A stretch of 14,970 bases of DNA from Chryseobacterium gleum. Lineage in GTDB: Bacteria; Bacteroidota; Bacteroidia; Flavobacteriales_C; GCA-002722245. The translations under genes and the position numbers were made by a program. Shown piece after piece: positions 6,941-14,970 of the stretch; positions within the stretch are counted from its first letter, which is position 1; every line of letters begins with the position of its first letter. Under the pieces are notes generated by a model. That model was not told the origin of the DNA, made no database searches, and saw only the letters and a list, made by a program, of their open reading frames with translations. Where the stretch lies: contig CAMDPJ010000028.1 in assembly GCA_945903925.1 (NCBI GenBank), positions 1 through 14,970 on the forward strand, given 5' to 3'.

Positions 6941-7840
6941 TTATTCTATCCTCCACCCAATAATTTTCTTGTCGTCTCCGCCACTAATAAAGAAATTTTC
7001 CCCTTCCGGCCAGTGCAGGCAATTAACAGAGTGGGTGTGGCCTTTGTGGCTTCTGTAATCGATACGCTCAATTAATTCCAAAGTTTGAGCATCCCATATT
7101 TTCATGGTTTTGTCGCGAGAAGAGGTAATTAAATATTTGTTGTCGGGACTAAACAAAATGCCATACAGTGCCCAGTTGTGTGCTGGTATGGTAAGCACGT
7201 GTTGGTAATTTACCTCGGTGTTCCAAACCTTTAGCATAGCGTCTTTACCACCAGTAATCAAAACATTTTTAGTAGGGTGGAAGCGAGCGATATTTACTTT
7301 GTCGTGGGCTAAAAATTCATGAACTATTTCAAGCGTAAATAAATTCATGATACGCACAAAACCATCGCCACAAGCCAAAACAGCAATTCCTTTTTGAGAT
7401 TGAATTTCCATGCTTCGAATCTTGTCTTTCGCTACTGCAATAGATTTCATGAGTTTGAAGTCGTTGCTCCAAACCGAAACTGTTCCATCACCACTTAGCA
7501 AAAAGAATCTGTCGTGAATTTCATCGTAGTTGATATGGAATAAAGCCTCTTTGTGGTAAGGAATAAACTTAATTTCCTTCTTGTTTAAAGTGTCAATTAC
7601 ATGCAGGTTTCCATTGAAGAGTCCGATAAGCAAGTAGTTGTATTTCTCCACATATTTAATATCCAAAACTGCAGCCTTATTTTGAATGGTAAAAGGAATG
7701 TTTTCGCGTTTTTCTAAATCCCAAGCGGTTGAGATTTTATCTCCGCTGCCCGAAAAAATAGTGTTTTTACCAATGCCTTTTTCAATGCAGTAGATGGCTG
7801 CGTGGTGCCCGGTGAGTTCAAAAATTTTTTCCACTTTCAT
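6941..7840 (-). CDS. WD40-repeat beta-propeller protein
   Basis: A 299-residue protein made almost entirely of about seven WD40 repeats, enough for one closed propeller. The repeats end in recognisable [VI].[VI]W-type strands: TAWDLE, HVIDTL, VSVWSND, VRIMNLF, LKVWNTE, MKIWDAQ and IGWRIE. The later repeats begin with the usual H (HDKVNI, HNWALYGILFSPDNKYLIT, HTHSVNCLHWP), and GDGT, SRDKT and GGDDK turns are clear. Repeats 2 and 4 have lost the Trp. There is no signal peptide or fused catalytic domain, so a cytoplasmic protein-binding scaffold is most likely; the partner is unknown. The start is ATG at 7838-7840. It is divergent to the glycosyltransferase across 27 bp and is followed by uvrA after 65 bp, which may simply reflect gene order. 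Confidence 0.88.
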   Translation of the reverse strand: MKVEKIFELTGHHAAIYCIEKGIGKNTIFSGSGDKISTAWDLEKRENIPFTIQNKAAVLDIKYVEKYNYLLIGLFNGNLHVIDTLNKKEIKFIPYHKEALFHINYDEIHDRFFLLSGDGTVSVWSNDFKLMKSIAVAKDKIRSMEIQSQKGIAVLACGDGFVRIMNLFTLEIVHEFLAHDKVNIARFHPTKNVLITGGKDAMLKVWNTEVNYQHVLTIPAHNWALYGILFSPDNKYLITSSRDKTMKIWDAQTLELIERIDYRSHKGHTHSVNCLHWPEGENFFISGGDDKKIIGWRIE

Positions 7841-7844
7841 CTTT

Positions 7845-7875
7845 CAATATTACTTATTTTTACGCTTATGATAAA
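7845..7875 (-). promoter_or_regulatory. Possible promoter of the WD40 gene
   Basis: On the minus strand TAATATTG (7852 to 7845) matches TAnnTTTG with one mismatch. TTTA (7875 to 7872) lies 19 bases upstream at the -33 position, inside the first codons of the divergent glycosyltransferase gene. The -7 box ends four bases before the ATG, implying a very short or absent leader. Confidence 0.3.
7855..7863 (+). promoter_or_regulatory. Possible -7 element before the glycosyltransferase gene
   Basis: TATTTTTAC ends four bases before the ATG at 7868 and differs from TAnnTTTG at one position. I see no strong -33 partner; it would fall inside the start of the WD40 gene. It would give a near-leaderless transcript. 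Confidence 0.2.
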
Positions 7876-9523
7876 TAATTATAGCGAAAAGCAAAAAGCA
7901 TTGGTTTATGTGTTGGGTTGGTTTCTGCTTAATTTTATTGTTTCTGTATTTACGCCCTTGGCTGATGACGAAGCCTATTATTGGGTATATGCTAAATTTA
8001 TTGATTGGGGATATTTCGATCATCCGCCCATGATTGCCTTAATGATAAAAGCCGGAGGATGGCTTTTTCAAAACGAAATATCTATTCGATTTTTTACCGT
8101 TGTTGCCTCTTCTCTTACTTTATGGATATTGTTTCAGCTTACCGAATTTAAAAGAACAGCACAACTTTTCTTTTTGTTTTTAACGGTGCCAGCCTTTCAT
8201 GCATTGGGCTTTATTTCTGCGCCCGATGTACCTATGTTGTTGTTTGGTACTTGGTACTTGTATCGATTTAAAAAGTATTTAGAAGAAGATTCTGTAAAAA
8301 ATATTGTAGCACTTTCTTTAGTGATTGCGGCATTAATGTTTAGTAAATATCACGGTTTATTGTTAGTGATTTTTACATTGATTCCTAATTATAAATTGTT
8401 AACTAGAAAATCGTTTTATTTGGTTTTCTTTTTGTCGCTGCTGCTTTTCTTCCCCCACATTTGGTGGCAAATACAAAACGATTTTGTGTCGGTACGTTTT
8501 CATTTGTTTGATAGAGTAAAGGGGCATTATGAATTAAGATACACAACAGATTATGTTTTGGGTCAGTTGGTGTTTTGCGGTCCGGTTTTGATGATTTTGT
8601 TTTTTGCTAAAATTCGCTCCATACAATTTCCTTTTGCTACAACTTTAAAGTGGGCGGCGCTAGGCTTTTTTCTTTTCTTTTTTCTCAATTCGTTTAGGGT
8701 TTTCATTGAAGCCAATTGGGTGGCTATGGGCTACATTTCTGCCTTGTTGTTGGTGCATGCATCTTTGCAAGAGCAGCTAAATGCAGTGGTGAAATATTCA
8801 TCTATGGTGGTGGTTTCTGTTCTTTTTCTTTTTAGAATTTTCTTGATTTCGCCTATCGATAAAAAAATATTTTTGGTTACGGAACAGTTTGGAAGAGGAA
8901 GAGAATATTACGAAGAAATTAACAAGAGAGCAGGAGACAGAAATTTAGTGTTTTGCAACAATTATCAAAAAGCATCGAAATACTATTTTTATTTCAATCG
9001 GCCCTCCATCACTTTAAATTCTTATTGGTACAGAAGAAATCAATACGACAAATGGCCTATTCAAAAAGAGATGCAAGGTAAAGCTGCCATGACGGTGGGT
9101 TTATCGCGTTTCGAAGGATGCACAGCCGAATATTTTAACAACGATAGCGTTTTTTACGAATTGGTGCCATCGTTAAAAACTTATGGATACCTCACATTTC
9201 AGATAGAGGAAAAAGAGTTGGAATTTAACAAAGGAGAAGAATTTAAAGGTGAGTTAAAGGTGCTTAATCCATTCGATAAAGACTTAAAATACGATTCTAC
9301 TTATTGTGATATTTACGCGGTTTTCGTAAATGAAAAAGGAGATCATGAAAATCCGATTTGGGTTACAAAATGTTTAGAAAGTGATTTTGTAACAGGCAAC
9401 ACCATTGCATACGTATTGCCTGTAAACTTTAATAAAGGAGAATATAAAATACAATTTGGTGCACATGGTAAATACTCGAGTGTACTTCTGAATAGCTCGT
9501 ATTACAGGGTTTTTGTTAAATAA
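7868..9523 (+). CDS. ArnT/PMT-like membrane glycosyltransferase (GT39/GT83 type)
   Basis: A 551-residue inner-membrane protein of the GT-C class, which transfers sugars from polyprenyl-phosphate donors on the periplasmic side. The key signature is in the first periplasmic loop: ADDEAYYW (32-39), containing the catalytic-type Asp-Glu, and GYFDHPPMIA (48-57). Many hydrophobic helices follow up to about residue 328. The last ~220 residues are soluble and probably periplasmic, with a beta-rich end (FNKGEEFKGEL, VNFNKGEYKIQFG). The acceptor (lipid A, protein or glycan) cannot be told. I start at the ATG at 7868 rather than the GTG at 7802: the longer form would overlap the divergent WD40 gene, and homology begins at the helix near residue 12. 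It is followed 84 bp later by the M23 peptidase gene. Confidence 0.85.
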   Translation: MINNYSEKQKALVYVLGWFLLNFIVSVFTPLADDEAYYWVYAKFIDWGYFDHPPMIALMIKAGGWLFQNEISIRFFTVVASSLTLWILFQLTEFKRTAQLFFLFLTVPAFHALGFISAPDVPMLLFGTWYLYRFKKYLEEDSVKNIVALSLVIAALMFSKYHGLLLVIFTLIPNYKLLTRKSFYLVFFLSLLLFFPHIWWQIQNDFVSVRFHLFDRVKGHYELRYTTDYVLGQLVFCGPVLMILFFAKIRSIQFPFATTLKWAALGFFLFFFLNSFRVFIEANWVAMGYISALLLVHASLQEQLNAVVKYSSMVVVSVLFLFRIFLISPIDKKIFLVTEQFGRGREYYEEINKRAGDRNLVFCNNYQKASKYYFYFNRPSITLNSYWYRRNQYDKWPIQKEMQGKAAMTVGLSRFEGCTAEYFNNDSVFYELVPSLKTYGYLTFQIEEKELEFNKGEEFKGELKVLNPFDKDLKYDSTYCDIYAVFVNEKGDHENPIWVTKCLESDFVTGNTIAYVLPVNFNKGEYKIQFGAHGKYSSVLLNSSYYRVFVK

Positions 9524-9561
9524 TTGTAACCTTTTTAATTCAAGGTTTTGGCGCTTACAAT
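9523..9561 (+). terminator. Weak hairpin after the glycosyltransferase gene
   Basis: AACCTT (9528-9533) and AAGGTT (9542-9547) form a six-pair stem with an eight-base loop, followed by only two more Ts. ATTGTAA (9523-9529) and TTACAAT (9555-9561) form a larger alternative pairing. The structure overlaps the possible -33 element of the next gene, so it could be a weak terminator or mere AT-rich symmetry. Confidence 0.25.
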
Positions 9562-9577
9562 AATTTTACTATCTTGC
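9547..9577 (+). promoter_or_regulatory. Probable promoter of the M23 peptidase gene
   Basis: TTTG at 9547-9550 is an exact -33 element, and TATCTTGC at 9570-9577 is an imperfect -7 (TAnnTTTG) 19 bases downstream. The start of transcription would be near 9583, about 25 bases before the ATG at 9608. AAGGGAT just before the ATG could act as a weak ribosome-binding site. Confidence 0.4.
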
Positions 9578-9607
9578 GGCTCCCTCAAGTAAAACTGCCA
9601 AGGGATA

Positions 9608-10585
9608 ATGAAAATTTTATTTTTAAATATAACTTTTATACTTGGATTACTATTGTTTTCCTCGAACTCATCGGGAGCTGAAAATTCGGCAGGCGAAAGT
9701 AGTTCGGAAGACGCCTTTGTAAGCTATATTCAAAACACTTCTTTGTCTCGCGAGCGTTTGGTAAGCATCATTGATTCTTTATTGGAAACTGATTCTGTTT
9801 CTACAAGAGTGTTAGATGCTTTGAACAAAAAATTAATGGCAACGCAAGCTTTTTATCAATTGCCAATAGATACTACTCCTTATCCGGCGCATGAACTATA
9901 TACTTTTTGGGATACAGAACATCCTAATTGTTATTCACCAAGTTTATCTGCGCACGATACCACCTTCAATTTTGCTTTAACAGATTCTATGAACTTTTGC
10001 GGATTTGTGATGCCAGCTGATGGAATTATTACTTCACTGTTTGGTGCACGTGATGGCAGAATGCACAACGGCATCGATATCGATTTAGAAACAGGAGACA
10101 CTGTAAAGGCAGCTTTTGTGGGCATGGTGCGTGTAGCTACATTTTATAGCAGTTTTGGTAATGTAATTGTTATTAGGCATTACAACGGATTTGAAACTGT
10201 TTATGCTCACTTGTCTCACATTGATGTTAAGCCTGGTGATATTGTGGACCCCGGACAATTAATTGGTTTAGGCGGTAATACGGGTCGCTCACGCGGAAGT
10301 CATTTGCATTTCGAAATGCGTTTCAAAGGAATTCCTGTAAATCCTAGATACGTTATTGATTTGAAAAAAAGAGAATTGGTAAGTGAAGCAGTTGTTATTA
10401 AAAAAACAAAATCAGGTTTTACTGTTCGTCCGCAAGGATTGGTTTACCACACCGTGAAAAAAGGTGATTATCCCTATAAAATAGCAGCTCAATACGGCAT
10501 CACTGTAGCTCAACTAAACAAACTAAACGGCTTGGGAAATAAAAGCGTTTTGGTTAAAGGAAAACAGTTGAGAGTTAGTTTGTAG
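9608..10585 (+). CDS. Secreted M23 (LytM) metallopeptidase with C-terminal LysM
   Basis: A 325-residue exported protein that probably cuts peptidoglycan cross-bridges or stem peptides, or acts in cell-wall remodelling. An N-terminal signal (MKILFLNITFILGLLLFSS) is followed by a Ser/Glu-rich segment. The M23 domain spans about residues 130-260 and has all catalytic or zinc residues: H153 and D157 in HNGIDID, H201 in YAHL, and H232/H234 in HLHFE, so it should be active. A single LysM (about 280-323, YHTVKKGDYPYKIAAQYG to KGKQLRV) gives peptidoglycan binding. LysM here follows the peptidase; many related proteins have it before. The ATG at 9608 begins the signal peptide. It lies between two envelope genes (glycosyltransferase and TamB-like), with its own probable promoter. 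Confidence 0.93.
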   Translation: MKILFLNITFILGLLLFSSNSSGAENSAGESSSEDAFVSYIQNTSLSRERLVSIIDSLLETDSVSTRVLDALNKKLMATQAFYQLPIDTTPYPAHELYTFWDTEHPNCYSPSLSAHDTTFNFALTDSMNFCGFVMPADGIITSLFGARDGRMHNGIDIDLETGDTVKAAFVGMVRVATFYSSFGNVIVIRHYNGFETVYAHLSHIDVKPGDIVDPGQLIGLGGNTGRSRGSHLHFEMRFKGIPVNPRYVIDLKKRELVSEAVVIKKTKSGFTVRPQGLVYHTVKKGDYPYKIAAQYGITVAQLNKLNGLGNKSVLVKGKQLRVSL

Positions 10586-10871
10586 AAGTTTAGCACCTGC
10601 AAAATCCCCATTACTTCACTTATTTCTGCAGTCAAGTGCCCGTAAAACGAATTTGAATGTAGATTCAAATCCCTTCATTAAATTTAAGGTAGTGCACAAA
10701 AGAAGTGAATGAAAGCCGAAATAAGATAATTTTCCGTTTAAAACTTAAAAATACGATTTACCCCGCAGTAATATTTAAGGTGAGATATTGAGCACTAAGT
10801 GAATTCCTAAATCTATTTAACGGTCAAAATGTTAGGCTTAAACATAAATGGTTATTTTAGTACAATTGCTA
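10586..10871. other. 286-bp non-coding stretch with inverted repeats
   Basis: No gene is recognisable here on either strand. A perfect hairpin, ATTTGAAT (10651-10658) and ATTCAAAT (10663-10670) with loop GTAG, lies inside a wider imperfect inverted repeat: CTTATTTC-T-GC (10619-10629) against GC-C-GAAATAAG (10715-10725). ATTTAAGGT occurs twice (10682-10690 and 10773-10781). The right end must carry the promoter of the TamB-like gene; TATTTTAG (10853-10860) is a possible -7 box. It may be a structured leader, a degenerate mobile element, or simply a long AT-rich spacer. Confidence 0.5.
10651..10670 (+). repeat. Perfect 8-bp hairpin, GTAG loop
   Basis: ATTTGAAT and ATTCAAAT are exact reverse complements separated by GTAG. 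It lies 66 bases after the M23 stop and has no T-run on either side, so a standard intrinsic terminator is unlikely. Confidence 0.45.
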
Positions 10872-13800
10872 ATGGATCAAGAAACAGAAAATATAAAACC
10901 TAAGAAAAAAAAGAAGTGGTGGAAACGCTTTCTTTTAGGCTTTACTATTTTTCTACTGTTGCTAGTTGCTTTGGCCTACGGCATTTTTAAAAGCGCAAGC
11001 TTTCAAACCTATTTGGTTCAAAAAATTGCTAATTACATCAATAAAGATCACCGATCTAAAATAAGTTTGGAAGGTGTTGACATTAAATTTTTAGATAGAG
11101 CATTGGCTTTAGACGGACTGCTGGTTAAAGATTATAGAGGCGACACCTTACTTTTTGTTAATGAGCTGGTATTCGATATAGATAGCTTTGGACTAGATAA
11201 ACATTTTATAGATTCACGTTTACTTAAACTGAACGAAGGGTTGATGGACATTAAGGTGTATAAAGGTGATAGCATCAATACCTTTTCATTGTTCTTAGGT
11301 GAATGGGTGGATAAAAATGATACTACGCCCACTCCCCAATGGCGCATTTCCTCTCAACAATTGTCACTTAAAAAATTCAATTTTCGGTTTAACAATGAAA
11401 ATACTGCAAGCACACCTTTAGGTATAGATTTTAGTCACCTCAATGTTCGAAATATTAATGGAAATATCGACAAACTTACCTATGCTGGCGATAGCATAAT
11501 GGCTAAAATACGTGGACTTAGTTTACATGATCAAAGTGGCTTTGCCTTGCATCATCTTAATGCTATTGTGAAGAATTCATCTAAAGAATTGTTGCTTCAA
11601 AATTTAGATATTTCCTACAATAAAACATTTTTCAAGGGAAATGTGAGCTTTAAATGCAGCGACTATTCTGCCTATTCTGATTTCATTGATAGGGTAAAAA
11701 TGAAAATTTTGGTACTTCAATCAGATGTTTTAATGAGCGACATTGGTTTTTTTGTGCCTTCTCTTATTGGGTGGAATGAACATGTTAAATTGCAAGGAAC
11801 GGTTGTGGGTAGAGTAAGCTCTTTGCGATTGAACGATATTTTTTTGCGTATAGGCAACAATACCTTACTTAACGGAACAATAGAAATGGAGGGCTTGCCT
11901 GAAATTGAAAACACTTTTATTTATGCCGATTTACATCAGTTTACTTCTGATTATTACGATTTAAGTAAACTCACTTTTCCTATTGGTGGCCATTTTGAAA
12001 GCATAGAAATTCCTGCGATGGTGAATACTTTAGGTACGATCAATTTTAGCGGTGAGTTTACTGGATTCATTAATGAATTTGTGGCCAACGGTAAATTGAA
12101 AACTAGGCTTGGAGAGGTTTTTAGCGATGTGCAGTTGAGCGTAAATAAAAAAACAGGCCACCAACTTTATGGAGATATTAATGTTCCTTCTTTCGAATTG
12201 GGCCGACTCCTTTCTAATGATTTATTGGGCAAAGTAAGCGTTAACGGTTCTACTAAAATCTACTTTGGAAATTCACCCAATGCCACCTTCAATGGAAATA
12301 TTCATTCTTTCGATTTCAATGGATACAATTACAAAAACATTAAAGTAGATGCTTCTGCCCACGATAAGTATTTTGCAGGAAAACTTTCTGTTAAGGATAA
12401 AAATCTTGATTTCGATTTCGATGGTGAAGTAAATGCAAAGAAAGACAGTGTATTGTATAATTTTAATACTCGTATAAACAAAGCGAATTTAACCCGACTC
12501 CATTTTCTTGAAAGAGATACCAGTTTAATGGTTTCTGCCATCGCTTCGGTTGAATTATCGGGTAACTCTATCGATGAAATTAGAGGTAATGCATTTTTAG
12601 ATAGTGTGCGTTGGAAAGAAGGCATGTTTGATGAGAATTTTGGTAAGATTCAGTTTCTAACTACGCAAAATAAATACGGTCGTCGTTTAGATTTAAGCAG
12701 TACGGTGGCCGATGTTTCGGTGTGGGGAGATTTTAGTATCGAAAAATTACCTGATTTGGTGGTTAACTATTTTCAACAGTTTGCCAACGAAGTTCTGCCT
12801 CAAAAAGTGGTGGCAGAAAAAAATAAAAACGTAAACATCAGTTTTAAAATTGATAATTTTAAACAGATACAACGTTTGTTTCTACCCGATATTTATTTGG
12901 AGAAAAACACTGAAGCTGTGCTTGGATATTCTGATAAAAGCGGATTGATGTTCGATTTGCACACAGATAGTTCTTCTTTTCCTGGCTTGAATGTGAAGCA
13001 GTTTTCTCTTTCTTCGCATCCTAATTTAAATGGTGAGTACGTTCTACAATTAAAAGCAGAGAAAATTTATCCAGGTAGTAAAATCCCACTTAATCATTTT
13101 GATTTTATAGCTGCGATAGCTAAAAATACAGCCGACTTCACCTGCGATTGGAACAACGATGCCGATTCTCTTAAAAATGATGCACACATTGGTGCGCGTG
13201 CAGTGTTTAAAGCAATAGATAGTGTGTCCCTAAATTTTAACGATACTTATTTTTATTTGCAAAACAGATTGTGGAAACTTAATAAAGAAAATAGTGTGGT
13301 GTGGAATGCTACCGAGGGCGAAATAAATAATCTACAACTCAACATGAACGACAAAACATTGTTTGTTCAAGGTAAACTAGGCTCAAAAGATAAAGATGTT
13401 TTGCGTTTCGATTTCAATGGTGTTTCTCTTGAGTTTTTAAAATTAGTTTTGCCTTCTGTTAAAGTTACAGGCAGCGTTACGGGTAATGTCGATGTGGCTT
13501 CAGCTCTCAGCAATCCCAAAGTGAATTCATCGCTAATTCTTAAAGATTTGGTAATGAACAATCAGCCATTTGGAGAAACTGTTATCAATACTTCTTATTC
13601 TTTTGAAGAACAAAAAATAGGTTTAGATCTTAAAGTAAAACGAATCACTGCAGGTAACGATGTGGATGGTTATTTGTTGAAATTAACGGGCGATTATTTT
13701 CCGTTTAAAGAGAAAGACCAACTCAACTGTGAAGTCGATTTTAAAAACTTTAGAATCTCTTTGTTACAACCTTACTTCGATGGGGTGTTGTCGGGAATCA

Positions 13801-14970
13801 ACAAAGCCAAAGTTTACGGAAAACTAAACATTACGGGAGAATTAGAGAGTCCGGTTGTTTTAGGTGAACTGCAGTTTAAAGATTTTACACCAACCGTAGA
13901 TTACCTAAACGTAGCTTACGATTTAAACGATAAAGTGTATTTTAAAGAAGATGGAATTTACTTCGAGAACTTTACAGTGAAGGCTTTTGCTCCTTATTAC
14001 AATACGGTGAAAAATGAAGGAATCGGACACATCAATGGCGTGATTACGCACAACAGCTTTCACGATTTTTATTTCAACTTAAGTATCGATACTAAAAAAT
14101 TAATGGGGCTCAATACCGATTTGTCGCACAACAAAAATTACTACGGAAAAGCTTTTGTGAGTGGCGATATTATGATTGGGGGTTCTCCATCGAACATTAC
14201 TATGTACGCCAATTTAAGCACCGAAAAGTATGAACGATCTTTCAATACAGTAGATTATACCGTATTGGTTTTACCGCTCGATCAGCAAGAAGATTTGCCA
14301 ATGTTCGATTTTGTTGATTTTGTAAATCCTAAAGACACACTTAAAAAAGATAGTAAATCAAGAAATATGGTGGATATACCTTGGTTAGATATGGCCCTAG
14401 ATATTCATGTAACGCCTGATGCAAGGGTGCAGCTTATTTTCGATTCACGCGTGGGCGATGAGATTGTTGCCCAAGGCAATGCTGATATGCAATTTCAAAT
14501 CAATACAAACGGTAAATTTACCATGAACGGAATTTACGAAGTGGACAAAGGAGAATACTTTTTTACTGTGAAAAATTTCTTGGGTAAAAAGTTTAAGGTG
14601 AGCAGAGGCGGCACTGTTGTTTGGCATGGCGACCCTATGGAAGCCGATGTTGATTTGAAAGCTGTTTACACAGTGCGCACAAGAGTGAGTACCATCATGG
14701 ATCCTGTAAAATACACGCCCACGCAAATAGAAGAAATGAATACCAATGTTCCGGTAGATGTTGTGATGTATATGAAAGGAAATTTGTGGAAACCTAACAC
14801 TTCTTTAGATTTAGAATTAAACAATGCCAATGCGCATGCTACAGAAATAGTGGCCGATAATATTGTTGGTGATAGTGAAAAAGCAAAGCAAGCAGTTTCT
14901 TTGCTCATGCAGGGTTCGTTTATTATACCTGATAACTCTACATCGGGATCGTCGGTGCTTACTGCAGGGT
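10872..14970 (+). CDS. TamB-family envelope translocation/assembly protein (3' end outside window)
   Basis: One frame stays open for 1366 codons to the window edge, with no stop when read codon by codon. The N-terminus is a short basic cytoplasmic tail (KPKKKKKWWKR, 9-19) and a single membrane anchor (about 20-39, FLLGFTIFLLLLVALAYGIF). It is followed by a very long periplasmic region of repeating beta strands, as in AsmA/TamB proteins thought to bridge the inner and outer membranes for lipid or outer-membrane protein transport. The C-terminal part shows the TamB (DUF490) hallmark near residues 1225-1265: GEYFFTVKNFLGKKF, GGTVVWHGDP and DLKAVY, then SLLMQGSF near the edge. Typical Bacteroidota relatives suggest only a modest portion is missing. 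I prefer ATG at 10872; an in-frame ATG at 10848 would add eight hydrophobic residues. tamB naming is by family only. Confidence 0.88.
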   Translation, partial: MDQETENIKPKKKKKWWKRFLLGFTIFLLLLVALAYGIFKSASFQTYLVQKIANYINKDHRSKISLEGVDIKFLDRALALDGLLVKDYRGDTLLFVNELVFDIDSFGLDKHFIDSRLLKLNEGLMDIKVYKGDSINTFSLFLGEWVDKNDTTPTPQWRISSQQLSLKKFNFRFNNENTASTPLGIDFSHLNVRNINGNIDKLTYAGDSIMAKIRGLSLHDQSGFALHHLNAIVKNSSKELLLQNLDISYNKTFFKGNVSFKCSDYSAYSDFIDRVKMKILVLQSDVLMSDIGFFVPSLIGWNEHVKLQGTVVGRVSSLRLNDIFLRIGNNTLLNGTIEMEGLPEIENTFIYADLHQFTSDYYDLSKLTFPIGGHFESIEIPAMVNTLGTINFSGEFTGFINEFVANGKLKTRLGEVFSDVQLSVNKKTGHQLYGDINVPSFELGRLLSNDLLGKVSVNGSTKIYFGNSPNATFNGNIHSFDFNGYNYKNIKVDASAHDKYFAGKLSVKDKNLDFDFDGEVNAKKDSVLYNFNTRINKANLTRLHFLERDTSLMVSAIASVELSGNSIDEIRGNAFLDSVRWKEGMFDENFGKIQFLTTQNKYGRRLDLSSTVADVSVWGDFSIEKLPDLVVNYFQQFANEVLPQKVVAEKNKNVNISFKIDNFKQIQRLFLPDIYLEKNTEAVLGYSDKSGLMFDLHTDSSSFPGLNVKQFSLSSHPNLNGEYVLQLKAEKIYPGSKIPLNHFDFIAAIAKNTADFTCDWNNDADSLKNDAHIGARAVFKAIDSVSLNFNDTYFYLQNRLWKLNKENSVVWNATEGEINNLQLNMNDKTLFVQGKLGSKDKDVLRFDFNGVSLEFLKLVLPSVKVTGSVTGNVDVASALSNPKVNSSLILKDLVMNNQPFGETVINTSYSFEEQKIGLDLKVKRITAGNDVDGYLLKLTGDYFPFKEKDQLNCEVDFKNFRISLLQPYFDGVLSGINKAKVYGKLNITGELESPVVLGELQFKDFTPTVDYLNVAYDLNDKVYFKEDGIYFENFTVKAFAPYYNTVKNEGIGHINGVITHNSFHDFYFNLSIDTKKLMGLNTDLSHNKNYYGKAFVSGDIMIGGSPSNITMYANLSTEKYERSFNTVDYTVLVLPLDQQEDLPMFDFVDFVNPKDTLKKDSKSRNMVDIPWLDMALDIHVTPDARVQLIFDSRVGDEIVAQGNADMQFQINTNGKFTMNGIYEVDKGEYFFTVKNFLGKKFKVSRGGTVVWHGDPMEADVDLKAVYTVRTRVSTIMDPVKYTPTQIEEMNTNVPVDVVMYMKGNLWKPNTSLDLELNNANAHATEIVADNIVGDSEKAKQAVSLLMQGSFIIPDNSTSGSSVLTAG

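Noticed and set aside
7802..7867. Longer glycosyltransferase start at GTG 7802
   Set aside because: It would lie inside the divergent WD40 gene, and the added residues are not family-like; ATG at 7868 fits better.
10655..10675. T-loop-like GATTCAAATCC suggesting a tRNA
   Set aside because: The bases around it do not form a T-stem, and no acceptor, D or anticodon arms can be drawn; it is the hairpin arm.
10848..10871. In-frame ATG at 10848 as start of the TamB-like gene
   Set aside because: It would add eight residues ahead of a typical charged N-terminal tail, and a possible -7 box (10853-10860) lies downstream of it. It is not excluded with certainty.
11132..14908. Several minus-strand open frames of 64-98 codons opposite the TamB-like gene
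   Set aside because: They lie entirely within a continuous 1366-codon frame on the other strand and have no recognisable features.

Overview
The window looks like core chromosome of a Bacteroidota bacterium. It is AT-rich and its promoters fit the Bacteroidota form (-33 TTTG-like, -7 TAnnTTTG). It encodes a secreted protein with a type IX secretion (T9SS) C-terminal sorting domain and a large TamB-family protein of the Bacteroidota kind. Shine-Dalgarno sequences are mostly weak or absent. I see no tRNA, rRNA, CRISPR array, transposase, integrase or phage gene. The order below genus/family level cannot be fixed from this sequence.

Left part (1-2411, + strand): the 3' end of pyrB (aspartate carbamoyltransferase), then a good promoter, then three closely packed genes: a STAS-domain (anti-sigma antagonist-like) protein, a small secreted T9SS cargo protein, and rnz (ribonuclease Z). 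rnz starts with TTG overlapping the stop of the cargo gene, and a terminator-like hairpin sits on the rnz stop codon.

Middle part (2581-7840, - strand, read right to left): a seven-repeat WD40 protein, uvrA (excision repair ATPase), a small two-helix membrane protein resembling the YcxB family, and an EamA/DMT transporter. The last two lie in the same reading frame, separated by one TAA and nine bases, and the transporter must start with TTG. A short GC-rich palindromic patch lies between uvrA and the small membrane protein.

Right part (7868-14970, + strand): an ArnT/PMT-like polytopic glycosyltransferase with a soluble C-terminal domain, diverging from the WD40 gene across only 27 bp; a secreted M23 (LytM) peptidase with a C-terminal LysM; a 286-bp non-coding stretch with inverted repeats; and a TamB-like envelope protein that stays open for 1366 codons and runs off the window end. 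This right block is an envelope theme: glycan transfer, peptidoglycan remodelling and envelope lipid/protein assembly.

Most genes are ordinary housekeeping or envelope functions. I found no convincing undescribed multi-gene system. The points most worth a second look are the cargo gene sitting between STAS and rnz, the two TTG starts placed at upstream stops, the one-stop tandem of the YcxB-like and EamA genes, the GC-rich palindrome, the very short divergent promoter, and the structured non-coding stretch before the TamB-like gene.
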